From Stromatinia cepivora (lineage: Eukaryota > Ascomycota > Leotiomycetes > Helotiales > Sclerotiniaceae): DNA of 64,000 bases. Positions 1 to 11,927 of this stretch are shown piece after piece; the first letter of the stretch is position 1, and the number at the start of each line of letters is the position of its first letter. Location: NCBI GenBank assembly GCA_014898415.1, contig RCTD01000029.1, positions 248,001 through 312,000 on the forward strand, given 5' to 3'. The translations under genes and the position numbers were made by a program. A model generated the notes under the pieces. That model searched no databases. It was not told where the DNA came from and worked only from the letters and a program-made list of their open reading frames with translations.

Positions 1-35
1 TTTGGCTACACAAGACCACACAAATCGTTCCAAAC

Positions 36-1674
36 ATGGATATAGTTTCAAATACCGTTGGCATGCTGGACTTTTGTATCAAGTATTCCGTTTCCCTTGC
101 TCAAGATTGGTATAAACTAGCCGCCTAACTTTTATAGATATGGAGATAAACTTGTGAAGACATATAAATCATACAAGCATGCGGATAAGGAAATTCGGGA
201 ATTTATTCTAAAAATTCAGACGCTAAGTTACAAAATACAACACCAACTTGTATTCTTGAGAAGAATTTGGTCAAGTCTCGACGAGGAATATCAGATCCTT
301 CAAAACACCCTTCTCCATAGCCTTGAAGGAAATTTCAAAACAGCCGTATCGCTACTTGACGAAGTCATTGGAGATCCTAGGACAGGCGATGAATCCTCAG
401 TCAAGATGATATCATCAAAGGAAGGGAAATCTAAACGAGCTAAATATGCGGTTCGGATGAAAAGTAATTTGGAATCTGTTTTGGCAGATTTGAAAGAGTG
501 GGCTAGTGTTTTTGATGTGTCCTGGTACCTTATTATACAGTTTACGGGTAAGGAACTTGATCGGGAGCTTCAGCCGATTGCGACAGAAGAGATGGGGCCG
601 TTGTCGACACTTAAAACTTTGAGAGACGCTATATCTTCCAATCTAAGCAGTGATAAGGAAGTGTGGAAGACAACAGTCTTCTTGCCTGAAAAGTTTTTCA
701 CTACTAATCATGAAGAGATTGAAAATTCTGGGGCTGAGCTTTGGCTTGCGCGAGATGAAGGAGAAAATATTCGATATATTGTTGACCAGCCAAGCAGCAT
801 ATCCACGTTGTCTGATATGTGCAAGCTTGCAAAGATCTTTCGGAAGATTGATCCAGATAGCTTCGGGATTCTAAGGTGTGAAGGATTGGCGAATGCTCCA
901 CCTGTCAAGAATGAATCTACTTCCAATCGTTTTGCATTTACGATTCCCCAGAATCTCAAGGAGCCACATTCTCTGCGCACCTTTCTCCTATCCAAAACTC
1001 AAAGTCATCCACTTGATGATCGATTTAATCTCTCAAAGCAACTAGCCAAAGCAGTCATGTTTGTCCACTCCGCAGGATTTGTGCATAAAAACATCCGCCC
1101 GGAAACTATTCTGCTTTTCCACTCTAAAGAATTCGACAGGCATTCTTTGTTCGCTTTCTTGATCGGATTCGAAAGCTTCCGTTTTGCAGAAGGTAATACC
1201 CGGCATCAAGGAGATGCCTTCTGGGAGAGGAATATCTATCGCCATCCTACACGACAAGGTATTCAACCTGAAGAGGACTATGTCATGCAACATGATATAT
1301 ATTCCCTTGGGGTTTGTTTGCTGGAGATTGGGATGGGAGATTCATTGGTCTTATACCGCGTAGGAGAAAAAGAAACAGAACCAATGCCGAACCAAATACT
1401 ATTTTCAGGTACGAACATTTCGGCGACTAAAGATAGACGTAAGAAAGCATTTGAAACTAAGAGAGCATTGGTACAACTGGCTCAAGATCTATTACCATAC
1501 AGAATGGGTTGTAGATATACAGAAATAGTCATCACTTGTCTGACATGTTTGGATAAGGGGGAAAATTTGTTCGGTGATGAAGAGGACTTTCTCGATGAGA
1601 ATGGTGTGCTTGTTGGAGTGCGATTTATTGAAAAAGTAGGACTTTTAGGACTGTTTTTTATTTCAGTGATGTAA
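36..1674 (+). CDS. HeLo-like N-terminal domain fused to a degenerate protein-kinase domain
   Basis: Two exons are modelled, 36-82 and 138-1674, giving 527 residues. The 55-nt intron has a GTATTC donor, a CCTAAC branch point and a TTATAG acceptor; joining it gives CIKYGDKLVKTYKSYKHAD, which fits the family. Residues 1 to about 230 are helical and resemble the HeLo-like/prion-inhibition domains of fungal heterokaryon-incompatibility proteins. The second half resembles a protein kinase: HKNIRPETIL stands where active kinases have HRDLKPEN, DFG is replaced by IGF, and the helix-F motif DIYSLGVCLLEIG is present. The loss of the catalytic Asp and of DFG suggests a pseudokinase, perhaps a sensor or scaffold for the HeLo-like part. 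No known partner gene lies next to it. The family assignment is from memory of fungal proteins; the biological role is unknown. Confidence 0.72.
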
Positions 1675-3579
1675 TGGTTTTTGCTGCATTTGCTAATGAC
1701 CATAACTTAGATTGTGAAAAAACTCCTAGACATTAAGGTGTAGATGAATAGAGGAGGGAAGGAGACGGAATTCTAGGAATAGCAATGCTAAAGGGTTGGA
1801 ACTAGGGAATGGGAGACCACTCGATGGACCATGTCACCGATTGATATGCCGATCGTACCGATCGGACCTCGAGTATATCGTAGAGTATATCATAGAGCTT
1901 TGCCTAGAACCTAGAATCCCATCCATTCTTTCATCCCGTTTCTAATATCTAATATCCAATCATTCATTCATAAATATCTAGGATGCTTCACACTATTAAC
2001 TATTCGAAACACACGATGGATTTCCGTGCGTTTATTAGTACTTGTGTTGTCATGCGTGCCCCGAGTTCTTTTGTTGATGATGATTGTGTTTGATGATGAT
2101 GATCGCAGGGGTTTATGAGTGCCTAGGCAGTGCGATTGATGATTTATGATTCATCCCCGGGTTTCTAGGTGGCTGCGTCATGGAGTGACCCATGGTAAAG
2201 TAAGTGAGTGAAGAAAAAGTAATTTCGATAAGATAGTTAGAATTTAGTTATTTACTTACTTATTCGTGTATCTCAATATCTATCTTTATAGATATCTTGA
2301 TGGATTGATTAAAATTGATTAATTAAATTTTTTATCAGATACCCATCGACTTTGAACTCTTTTATTTGGGAATAAATTCTGAATTCTGAATTTTTGAATG
2401 AAGAGTTGATGGTTTGAGGATTGGAGATTGAAAGACAACTAGGTATATTTGTTGGAGATAGGTAGTGATTGGATTGGATTCGATAGCGTATTAGGATTCT
2501 GGACGAGTTTTATTGTGTTTGTTTATTGTTTTGTTTGCTTGTTTGTGTGGCTTGATTTTTTGGATAGTGAATGAAGGTTGGGGATTGGGATAGCTGAACT
2601 CTGGAGGGATTTATTGAGTTCTTTGGGTATAACTGCGAACGAAGCTGAGGTCTAGGTGGAGGTCGAGGTTTGGATTGAAGAGGTATTACATGTTGAAGAA
2701 GTGCAGCGTGAATATCTATGAATACTTGGATTAATTTTGACTCGAATATTTGGATCGAGGGATTGATTTTAGGACTGGGATTGAGATTGGAATTGCTTGC
2801 ATACCTACGCCGCACATACGATATTGGATTTTGGGATGAGATAAGATGAGATGTTGAGATGAGATGAGATGAGAAAACGAAGATATGATACGAACAATAG
2901 GATGAGATGAGGAATATATGAGTATATGAATCATTACGGAACGAAACAGAACAAACGAAGCTGGATCGGATAGGGAAAGGAAAGGAATACTTGACAAAAG
3001 AACGATCGATCGATCGAACGAACGAAGAAACGAGAGATAGAGAAACAAATTACGACACTTTCTTTACGGCAGATACATAAGCCAGATATATGTGATAAGC
3101 AGAGGAAAGGAAGGCAAGAAAGAAGAAGAAGAAAAGAGGGAAGAGAGGAGCATACGCAGGGGATTCAATTGAGAATTTGAGACATTTGGAAAGAGGACGC
3201 TGGGACAGTTTTGAATAAACTTGCTGAACGCGCTTTTTATGGGATAGGATCGATAGGGAGAGGATATATATTTATATTGGTTTTGGAGGCGACTGGTGCG
3301 AATAAACGGGCGGAAATAATCTGCGGAGTCATATTGTGGGAGAACGAGAATCAATAAAACGAAGAAGGCGAAAGAGGCGACCAAGACCAATCATACCACA
3401 GAAACCAAGTCATCTGGGGATATTACGAAATATTCACCTGTCTACCTACCCCTCTACGATACACATACACCATCCAGTCATCCTCCTCATACCTATACCT
3501 ATTACACACCCGCACATCCAATCCCTCCACCCCCATCAACACCCAATCCACCCATCAAAAATCCCCCAAACAACAAAAA
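1675..3579. other. Intergenic, low-complexity purine-rich DNA
   Basis: No supportable gene. The + strand is rich in short GA and GAT motifs, and reading frames on the opposite strand are repetitive Ser/Pro/Ile strings. The last 400 bases turn CT/CA-rich just before the Rab start codon and probably include that gene's promoter and 5' leader. Confidence 0.6.
2837..2875. repeat. GATGA-type microsatellite
   Basis: Short imperfect tandem array of GATGA/GAGAT pentamers in the purine-rich spacer upstream of the Rab gene. Confidence 0.6.
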
Positions 3580-4798
3580 ATGAGTACCTCCCTAGAGGCC
3601 AAAATAGTAGTCCTAGGCGCCCAAGGCGTAGGCAAAACATCCCTTCTTCTCCGCTACATAAAAAACCAATTTAATCCGAAAACTACAACATCGACTGTGG
3701 GAGCAAGTTTTTTGACGAAAAGAGTTGTGGATGCTGAGAGTGATACGGTGGTTAGATTGCAGATTTGGGATACGGCGGGACAGGAACGGTTTAGGTATGT
3801 TTTAGGGTTTTTTTGATTTTGTTTTATGATGGGAGGGAGTGGGATGGGGATGGGGAATGTGGGATGTGGGTGTGGAGGCGGAAGTGGAGATGGAATAGTG
3901 GAGGATGGTAACGGGAGAAGAGAATGAGAATAAGATCAAGCAAACCCAGAGAATCCATGCTAATACCCAATTTTCAACACACAGATCCATATCCCGCCTC
4001 TATTACCGCGGCGCAAATGCCTGTATCCTTTGCTATAGCATCACATCTCAAACCTCCTTCAACGAAATGTCCGTTTGGCTCACCGAACTTCGTCGCAATC
4101 TCCCTGCTGATATCATTTTACATATCGTCGGCACTAAAGCTGATCTCGTAGCTAAAGATCCCAGTGCAAGGGAAGTCCCATTCGAAAGATGTATTGCATA
4201 TGTTGCTGAGAATGTGACATCTGTATTAGGCGGTACACCACCCGCTACAGCCCTTGGAGGTGAACGTGGCCCTGGAAGCTGGGCCGGTTCGGGAGGTGGA
4301 ATTTGGGGAACTGGTGGACAAGGAACAATGACTGGAATGGAAGGCGCACGTTCGCCTTCTAGTAAGAGAAGTTCGGGATTTTGGGGTATGGAAGTTGGAT
4401 GGGATTGTTGTCATGAAGTTAGTGCGGAGAGTGGAGAAGGAGTAGAAGAAGTCTTTCGAGTTATTACGAGGAAATTGGTTGAGCAGAATAATAAAATGAG
4501 AGAACAATTGATGAGTGCGGCGCAAACGCCAGGGACTCCGATGAATGCGGATGGAATGGGGATAGAAGGCCAAACAGGTTATTTTGATGGGATTATAAGG
4601 CCAGGAGGTAGTTTTAGGGTGGGTAGGGGGGACAGGAGGAGTTGGTTACTTGGGTTAACGGGTGGGACCCCAGCGGGAGGAAGTGAAGTGGGGATTACAG
4701 GGGCCAGTGCGGGGGCTAATGCGGGGTGGAATGCTGATGGAAGGGAGAGGAGGGATGAGGAGGGTGGTGTAGTTAAGAGGAGGGGTAGATGTTGTTGA
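3580..4798 (+). CDS. Rab-family small GTPase, Rab24/Rab5-like, with Gly-rich insert
   Basis: Two exons, 3580-3794 and 3985-4798, 342 residues; the intron has a GTATGT donor and an ACACAG acceptor, and joining restores [14 protein letters not shown]. The P-loop GAQGVGKTS is at 13-21 and DTAGQE at 64-69. The guanine-specificity motif is GTKAD (121-125) instead of NKxD, a change also known in Rab24. SAESGEG marks the G5 region. The protein ends in a Cys-Cys pair, a site for double geranylgeranylation, so it should act on an endomembrane. A Gly/Ser-rich insert of about 50 residues separates G4 from G5, and a long Gly-rich tail precedes the Cys pair, making it much longer than a usual 200-residue Rab. 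It probably controls vesicle or autophagic traffic; the subfamily is uncertain. Confidence 0.85.
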
Positions 4799-7385
4799 GT
4801 GTTGAGTTTGCTTGTTAGGGGTTGGAGTGGGACTTTAAAGAATAGGAGCAGGCATGATTGGATTGATTAATGCTCACTGATATCATGAGAGGTTTTACAC
4901 TCGAAATCCTTTACTCTTATATTATGATAGAGAGGAAATAGGGTAGTGGAAAAGAGGGATGATACATGTTTTCACCTCCTGCCACTGACTATCTCGGGCC
5001 CGGCCAGCACAACCAAGACAGGACTCTATCCTAGAAGATTGAATATTGATCTTGGTTGAAGTTGAAGTCGAAGCCGAAGTCAGAAACAATAAGCAAGCGA
5101 GCGGGCGCGAGACACACACACCGAAAGAGAAAGAGAGAGTTGACACCCTTTTCTGTTTATTTTATTTTTTTACCTTTTATCTCTTACTTTTGGGGGTTAG
5201 TAGTTTAGCATTGTCTTCATCTCAGACTTACTCTCTTAATCGTTAAGTTTGCAGTTGGAATCGCAGTGGGAGTGGAAGTGGGAGTGCTAGTTCTCATTCC
5301 GAATATGTTGCATAGAGAAAGGATAGGGTACGATAGGATAGGATATGATGAGACGTTGGAGATAAACGAAATTTCAATGAAAGTCACAGGTGTGTATGTG
5401 TACAAGAAGGGAGAAGGAATTTGGAAATACGAACAAGAACAGGAATATGAATAGGAATAGGAATATCCTTTTGGGCGTTTCTGGTGCGTGGGAGGGTCGA
5501 AGGGGGGCATTTGCACAGTGTAGGTGGGTGGGTGGGTGGGTTGTATTTGGGTTTGTTTTGATATATTATTTATGTATGTATGTATGTATGGGGTTTATTT
5601 GGTATTTGTTGTGTTGTGTTGTATTTTTGTGTTGCGCTTTGTTAGTTATATTTTTATAGGCGGGTGGGGTGTCTTGTAGAGTAGGGAGATAGAGGAGATG
5701 GGTGTGGGTAGGTGGGTAGCGAATAGGTAGATAGGAAGGAGGTGGAGGTAAAGGTGAGGTGAGGTGATATATGGGATATGGTATATAGGATATAAGATAG
5801 GTAAATGCAGAATATATGATTATCAATATAGGATGTAGGATACATGAATACATGAGTACATGACTATATGATATACTATGCATTGAATTGAATTGAATTG
5901 GTTCATAGTATATCATAGTTCAGTACGAGTAATTGGATGGTTATATGGATGTGCATATATGATGTGAATATGTGATTGATATCTTCTCATTATCGTTCGG
6001 TGTAAATCATATTTATTGAATCATATTGAATCAAACTGAATGGAGGATGAGAAATGAGAGGAAGAAGAAAAAGATAGAAAAAGAAGGAAGAGGGGGGAGG
6101 GGGGAGAGGGGGTAGGAGGGAAAGGTTGTAAGAAAAATAAATTTGAATAGGATAAAATAAATTGGTTGGGATTGAAGAAGGGAGGAGAATTGAAGAGAGG
6201 GAAAGATAAATGGATAGAAAAAGATGGGAAAGGATAAGAAAAAATAAGAAAGAATAGAAAAGGATGGGAAAGGATAAGAAAGAAAAGAAATAAATAAATA
6301 GAATATATAAAATTCAGAAGATTAGATTAGATTCTGAAAAGGGGGGGTGGTGGTGGTAGATGGATAGTTATAATTTATAATCTATATACCTTTGAACAAA
6401 AAAATGAATGAATAAGAGAAAGATATAGAGAAAAGACGGGATATAGACTAAAAAAAATAGGTAGAGAGTTGGATTCTTAAGAGTAATAGTGATTGGGAGG
6501 GGTAATGAAAAGATATAGGATTAAGGAGTAGAGAGTAAAAATTGAAGATTGAAGATTGGTGGAGTGATGGGGGAATGATGAAGTTGAAGAAATGATGAGT
6601 AAGTGATGGGAAGGACTAATATCTTTGGGAGGGATATTGAGAATATGTTGGGAATACGTTGAGAATATGTTGGGAATATAATACTATATACAACCTGATG
6701 AGGATAAAGAAAGGAATGAAGGAAGTTAGTCAAAGGAGAGAGGGGGAAGGAAAAAGAAGCGAGGAAGTGAAGAGGTGAAGAGGTGAAGAGGTGACGTAAA
6801 AAATGAAGAAGTAATGGAAAAAATGAAGAAGTAATGGAAAATCTCATCTCATTTAAATCTAGGTATTTTAACAGGTGAGGAATAGAATCCAAAGACAATA
6901 TACAATACGAGTACAATAAATAACCTTATCTAGATATCTACACCCTTCTTCAATTCCACATTCGATTAAAGTCGATTAAGTGGAGGTAAAAAAAAAAAAA
7001 AAAGTGTAATATAATAATTCAAATTGGTAAATCAAATTGCTATGATTTTAAGCTCTACTATAGATCGATCGATCAAGAACTACATGTGTATACATTCATA
7101 ATTCTATCTATAATAGAGTAGAGAAAAAGACCTCCTTTCCTTCCTCTGAAGTATTAAACGCCCATTAATTAACATGTATATAAACATAACAGCGCTTGCT
7201 CATAAGAAATATAATGAAAGTTATAAGAGACTTTCATCATATTGAGGATATCATCTATACATCTCTCTCTAGCCATCATACACCATTACCATTCATCGAC
7301 TCTTTCTCATCAAACATTATATAACTCTCCCATTCCCCTACCGCTTAATAACTTCATCACCTATCAATCCAAGACTTCCTCCCCC
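4799..7385. other. Intergenic between convergent Rab and ERG1 genes
   Basis: No gene can be supported in 2.6 kb. It holds simple repeats (GTGGG, ATGT, GAATT) and a long purine-rich tract from about 6040 to 6860. Reading frames here are compositional artefacts of Ser, Tyr, Pro and Ile. Confidence 0.6.
6040..6860. repeat. Long polypurine (GA-rich) tract
   Basis: For about 800 bases the + strand is dominated by A and G in runs such as GGAAAGGATAAGAAA. It is non-coding and lies between the 3' ends of two convergent genes. Confidence 0.65.
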
Positions 7386-8888
7386 CTAACTCCTCATCTC
7401 ACTCCAAATAAATGGAAAAATAACTATACACGCCTTCCAAAAAACCTCTACACTTTGTTCTAATGCCCACGGTGCCTTCCAAACCCCAGTCAATCCCCCT
7501 ATAATCTCTCCCATCATAATCTGAATCGATAACACCGCCACTGCAAAGAAGTGATATATCAAAACTAGCGGTTGTCTAATAATCCCCGCTAATAATCCTG
7601 CAGGTCCTTCTATACAATTTCCTCCTTTGCGGAAATAATAGAAACAACCTTTTTGTAAGGCTTTTAATTGAGGATCATTTGCTGCGAAAAGTGCGTAGAG
7701 GGCTTGAGCTAGGATATTTATTATTGAGGAGAGATTTTTGCGTCGCCAGTGGAATTCTTTCATGGCTTTACTTATGGCGGCTGTGTCGTTTAGATTTGAG
7801 ATTTTGGAGGGATCAAGGAGAGAAGAGAGGAGGACCACATCGTTGAAGGCTACGGTCATACCGCCTCCTGTTAGGGGATGTCGCATGTTCATTGCGTCGC
7901 CGAGGAGGAGAACTCCTTTTTGAGTTTGGGTCGTGGGCGGAAGAAAACTATTTGGCATGCTGCGGGGAATTTTTCCATCTTCGAGGGCTTTGAGGAAACA
8001 GGGTCGTACTTGGCGAGGTAGAATCGGGAGAACGGTATTGTGGATATAGTTTCGTACGCCGCCTGCAGCGGGGGATGCAGAGGGGGTATTATCTGGGACG
8101 TCGATTAGAGCGCGGGTTTCGTGAGTGCCAATTTGGTAGAGGAGGACTGGAGAGATATCGGAGAGGACTACGATTCCATGGTTTGGGGCTGGCATAGGAC
8201 AATCTATTAATTCTAGAGCGTAGAATTTACTTTTGACTATGGGAGTCTTGTTGATGTATTGTTTGCGAAATTTCGAGGCATATCCATCTGCGATTATAGT
8301 GAGATGTCCAAAATAATAATCTGCTTTTTTTTCGCCCGTTGATGGATTCGTAGTTCGTGAGTGTACGCCGAGGACTTGAGTTTCGTTATGTCCACCTGTT
8401 ATCGTTTCTGTGACTTCTGTTTCGACAATTGTGATATTAGGATGACCAGCACAAGCTTTACGCAATTGCGAAATAAATCTTCCATGATGAAAGCTTCTTC
8501 CCTCAGGCCTTTTGCTCTTTCCATCTCCCGCCTCCTTAAACCCTCCTTCTTGAGCCTTACCCGCATTCATGGGATACGGGATGGAAACAGGTGTTCCATG
8601 ATATATAACCTCATATCCCTTTACAACCACCGAATCAATATCTTCTAAACAATGTGCCAGGCCTAATTTCTCCAACGCCGATACGCCGCCTGGTTGGAGA
8701 AGTTCTCCGACTATGCGGTCGGGTTCTTTGAGCCAGCGTTCGAGGAGGAGTACGCTGCGACCTTGTTGGGCGAGTGCGTAGGAGATGGCGCATCCGAATA
8801 TACCAGCTCCGACTACTACTACATCTGCTTCGTGGTAGATGCGTCGTCTTTCTTCGTTGGCGGATTCTAGGTTGTAGGATTTTGGCAT
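7386..8888 (-). CDS. ERG1: Squalene epoxidase (squalene monooxygenase)
   Basis: Single-exon gene of 500 residues. Squalene epoxidase uses FAD, O2 and NADPH to turn squalene into 2,3-oxidosqualene at the ER or lipid droplets; it is the target of allylamine antifungals. The FAD-binding GAGIFG is at residues 27-32 after a beta strand (DVVVV), ERWLKEPDRIVGELLQPGG follows, and the second FAD motif LLGDAMNMRHPLTGGGMTVA is in the C-terminal third. The last 80 residues are hydrophobic, with membrane-anchoring helices as in the family. The length matches fungal ERG1. The start is supported by MPKSYNLESANEERRR about 20 residues before the FAD strand. It is head-to-head with ERG25, 1277 bp apart, which suggests shared sterol or oxygen regulation (inference). 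Confidence 0.96.
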   Translation of the reverse strand: MPKSYNLESANEERRRIYHEADVVVVGAGIFGCAISYALAQQGRSVLLLERWLKEPDRIVGELLQPGGVSALEKLGLAHCLEDIDSVVVKGYEVIYHGTPVSIPYPMNAGKAQEGGFKEAGDGKSKRPEGRSFHHGRFISQLRKACAGHPNITIVETEVTETITGGHNETQVLGVHSRTTNPSTGEKKADYYFGHLTIIADGYASKFRKQYINKTPIVKSKFYALELIDCPMPAPNHGIVVLSDISPVLLYQIGTHETRALIDVPDNTPSASPAAGGVRNYIHNTVLPILPRQVRPCFLKALEDGKIPRSMPNSFLPPTTQTQKGVLLLGDAMNMRHPLTGGGMTVAFNDVVLLSSLLDPSKISNLNDTAAISKAMKEFHWRRKNLSSIINILAQALYALFAANDPQLKALQKGCFYYFRKGGNCIEGPAGLLAGIIRQPLVLIYHFFAVAVLSIQIMMGEIIGGLTGVWKAPWALEQSVEVFWKACIVIFPFIWSEMRS

Positions 8889-10165
8889 TGTGGTTTAGTT
8901 GGTGTGAGAGAATTGAGAGATGGAATGGATGTTGTAGGTGGATTTGCAGATATCTGCTATAGAGAGGAATGACTTCAATAGTTTGTATCTCGCCAAATAT
9001 TTTGGGAGATAGAAAGTTCAGGTCAATAATAAAATCAATACATAATCTTAGGAATTTGGGGAGTCGAACAATAAACAATGAGCTGATCTCTAACTCCAAT
9101 ATCAGGTGTAATATGAACTGAGTATATCCAAGAATCTTACGATTAAATTCCTATCATTCTATAAATCTTCTTTCCCGATTTCTAGACTTTCTAGACTTTC
9201 TAGCCCTGGAGGTTATTTTCTAGCTATCGGCTATCATATGAAAGTCCAAATAATCAAGCCTCTTGTAAACACGGTGTGTGGTGGTAGGATTTCAGATTTA
9301 TTTAAATGGGGAAATTATCTATAATTGACAAATATGATTGGTTGAGATTTCAGTTGATAATGATGATTGCACGATTTTGGCTTGGCATCGGTGAAAGATT
9401 TGCGATGGGCAGATTAAGATAGTGGGCGGATGAAATCGATGAAATGGCTCGAGTTGGGAATTTGTTGTTGATTACGTAAACATATTCCAGAAGGAATCTA
9501 CCCAGACTAAGAAGTTAATGCAGGGAAAATAAAAAAGGGGTAAAAAGTTGGAAAGGATGGTGGCTCAATTTTTAGTCTGATTTTCAGGTACGAGTACGAG
9601 TTGATAACTTGATTGGTTTGGGGATGAAGATTTGAAGAAGGGAATATTGAGCTTATTGAGCCTAGGTATTTGTTGGGGATTACATACAGTACGGAGTAAA
9701 TAGTCAATGGCTTGGGAATACCTAAGATGAATATCCCGAATAACCAATCATTTCATCAATATCATTAAAAAGTTTCAAACACCAGCTCATTCATCACTTC
9801 ATCTTTGTTATTTTTCCCCATTAAATAATGATCCCAATCCCGATAACACGAAAAACCGTACCACCAAAACACGTGATATCCTCTGGAGAAAATCATCTCT
9901 TCCTTTACCTAATCAAGTACATCCACCCACCTAGCTAGCACCTTTAACCTTACCGGAACTTTTCCTTTCCGATAACCAATTGTGGTTCGACGGGCAAATA
10001 ATATTAAAATAATCAACCAAGTCGCTTCACCCAATCTAATCTCTTCCCTCTCTTCCCTACACCTACTTCTTTAATACACATCCTCATCTTTTTCTTCTGG
10101 TTACATCTTCAATTCAACTTTCAACTATTTTGAAGTTGTTTCCTTTCCTTTGATCATTCGCAATC
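8889..10165. promoter_or_regulatory. Divergent ERG1-ERG25 intergenic promoter region
   Basis: This 1277-bp spacer separates the two start codons and holds no gene. Direct CCAAT boxes are at 9744-9748 and 9976-9980, with inverted ATTGG at 9337-9341 and 9612-9616. An E-box is at 9870-9875. The last 150 bases before ERG25 are CT-rich, typical of a fungal core promoter and 5' leader. That both genes are driven from here is inference. Confidence 0.6.
9870..9875. promoter_or_regulatory. E-box CACGTG, candidate SREBP/bHLH site
   Basis: CACGTG lies 296 bp upstream of the ERG25 start; the minus strand reads ATATCACGTGTTTTGG. Fungal SREBP-type bHLH factors, which control ERG1 and ERG25 in other fungi, can bind E-box-like sites. 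No exact ATCACCCCAC-type sterol element was seen nearby. Confidence 0.35.
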
Positions 10166-11211
10166 ATGGATCTCTTGTCGAATGCAACCATTTCTGCTAC
10201 TCCAGATACCTTTTTGGGTATATATGATGAGTTGAGCAAATATAATGTTCATCTCAACATATTTGAACGTCTTTGGGCTGTAAGTTATTCTCACATCTAT
10301 TATCTACCATGGGTTTGACTATATACTAATTGAGAATATAGAGTTGGTATGCCTACATGCAAAATGATGTCCTTGCAACTGGTATCATGAGTTTTGTTAT
10401 GCATGAAGTGTTTTATTTTGGGCGAAGTCTTCCTTGGATTATTATCGATCAAATTCCTTACTTCAACAAGTATAAGATTCAAGGGGTATGACAACACAGC
10501 AATTCCTCTTGTCATAGCAATATCTACAAATCAACGTTGGCTAATATACCTTCCTTTCAGAACAAAATACCTACTGCGGCCGAACAATGGACATGTACCA
10601 AACTTGTACTCCTCTCACATTTCACCGTCGAACTTCCTCAAATCTACCTCTTCCATCCAATGGCCAAATACTTCGGAATGGGCACCGACGTTCCCTTCCC
10701 ATCTCTCTTCACCATCGCCTATCAAGTAGCCATCTTTTTCGTTCTTGAGGATACTTGGCATTACTGGATGCACCGCGCCATGCACTACGGTTGGCTCTAC
10801 AAGAAAATCCATAAAATCCATCATCAATACTCTGCACCATTCGGTCTAGCCGCTGAATACGCGTCTCCAATCGAAGTCATGGTTCTTGGGCTCGGAACTG
10901 TCGGATCTCCTATTCTCTGGGTTATGCTCACTGGAAACTTACATATCTTGACAATGTATATCTGGATTGTGTGCAGACTTTTCCAAGCAATCGATGCTCA
11001 TAGTGGATATGAGTTCCCATGGTCATTACATCATTTCTTGCCTTTCTGGGCGGGAGCTGACCATCATGATACTCATCATGAGAAATTCATTGGGAATTAT
11101 GCAAGTTCTTTCAGATGGTGGGATTATTGTTTGGATACTGAGAGTGGACCTGAAGCTGCTAAGAGGAGAAGAGAGAGAAAGACGGAGAAGGAAGCAAAGA
11201 AAGCTCAGTAA
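10166..11211 (+). CDS. ERG25: C-4 methylsterol oxidase
   Basis: Three exons, 10166-10279, 10342-10485 and 10561-11211, all phase 0, giving 302 residues. The first joint runs from the exon-1 end (ERLWA) into SWYAYMQND; the second gives [17 protein letters not shown]25 is a di-iron membrane oxygenase of the fatty-acid-hydroxylase superfamily that oxidises the C-4 methyl groups of 4,4-dimethylzymosterol at the ER. The three histidine boxes are HRAMH (157-161), HKIHH (170-174) and HHDTHH (254-259). Hydrophobic segments surround the boxes. The C-terminus is very basic and ends KKAQ, a dilysine KKXX ER-retrieval signal. The 302-residue length is close to the yeast enzyme. It faces ERG1 across a shared upstream region. 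Confidence 0.95.
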
Positions 11212-11927
11212 ATTTATTACTTCAGATTGTTCGTACACTGAAGATATAGTGGGAATGGGAGGTTGTACATATAGAGACGGCCTTTCATTTTGGTCCGTTT
11301 GAACTTTGGGTGGGAGGTAAAAAAAACCCATGGAGGTTGTGGAGGAACATAAGGATGGATGGACAAATAGATGACCACGAGAGATGAGTGATGAGAGATT
11401 CACAAATAACTTATATTATGGTAATGGGGTAATAGTAATTGAGATCTTCGATAACATTGTATCGTGGAAAATCAATTGCTATTCGAGGATATGCATAGAT
11501 GCAGGCGTTATTGGGGAAGGGGGAGGGAGGAGAAGGAAAGAGGGTGTGATTTGAACTTTCTTTCTTTCTTCTTTCTCTCGTTCATTTTTATAGATTACGC
11601 ACTTATACCTATAATTAATACACCTTTTTGTTTGATGAGTTGATGTGATAGGGGTTCTGGTTTGGATGCAGATGTGGTTGTGGATATGGATGTGAGTCTG
11701 AGTATAAGTGAAGATTGAATTTTGAATGGTGACGAGATATGAAGTATAATAATCGGCTCTCTATAGCTCGGCCGCAATCGGGGAAAACGATCGGGGAAAA
11801 CGATTGAAAAGAAGAGAATTAATAAATGATTTAAAGGAAAGAAGAAAAGGAAAGAAGAAAAAAAAGGGGGAGGAGATGAGGAGATGAGAGGTAGATTTGG
11901 GATGAGTGATATAGACGGGAGATGCTG

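Noticed and set aside
110..137. A 28-nt GT-AG intron in the HeLo-like/pseudokinase gene, which would make it a pseudogene
   Set aside because: It is too short for a fungal intron and yields an in-frame TGA; the 55-nt intron 83-137 restores the family sequence and phase.
1636..1666. A 31-nt GTAGGA...TTTCAG intron at the 3' end of the same gene
   Set aside because: Too short, and splicing it only moves the stop by a few codons; kept as exon.
2510..3390. Minus-strand frames rich in Ser, Pro, Ile and Phe
   Set aside because: They mirror the purine-rich + strand; no domain, no splice support.
6521..6916. Hydrophobic minus-strand frame of 131 codons
   Set aside because: Composition effect of the polypurine tract; Ser/Leu/Pro/Phe strings only.
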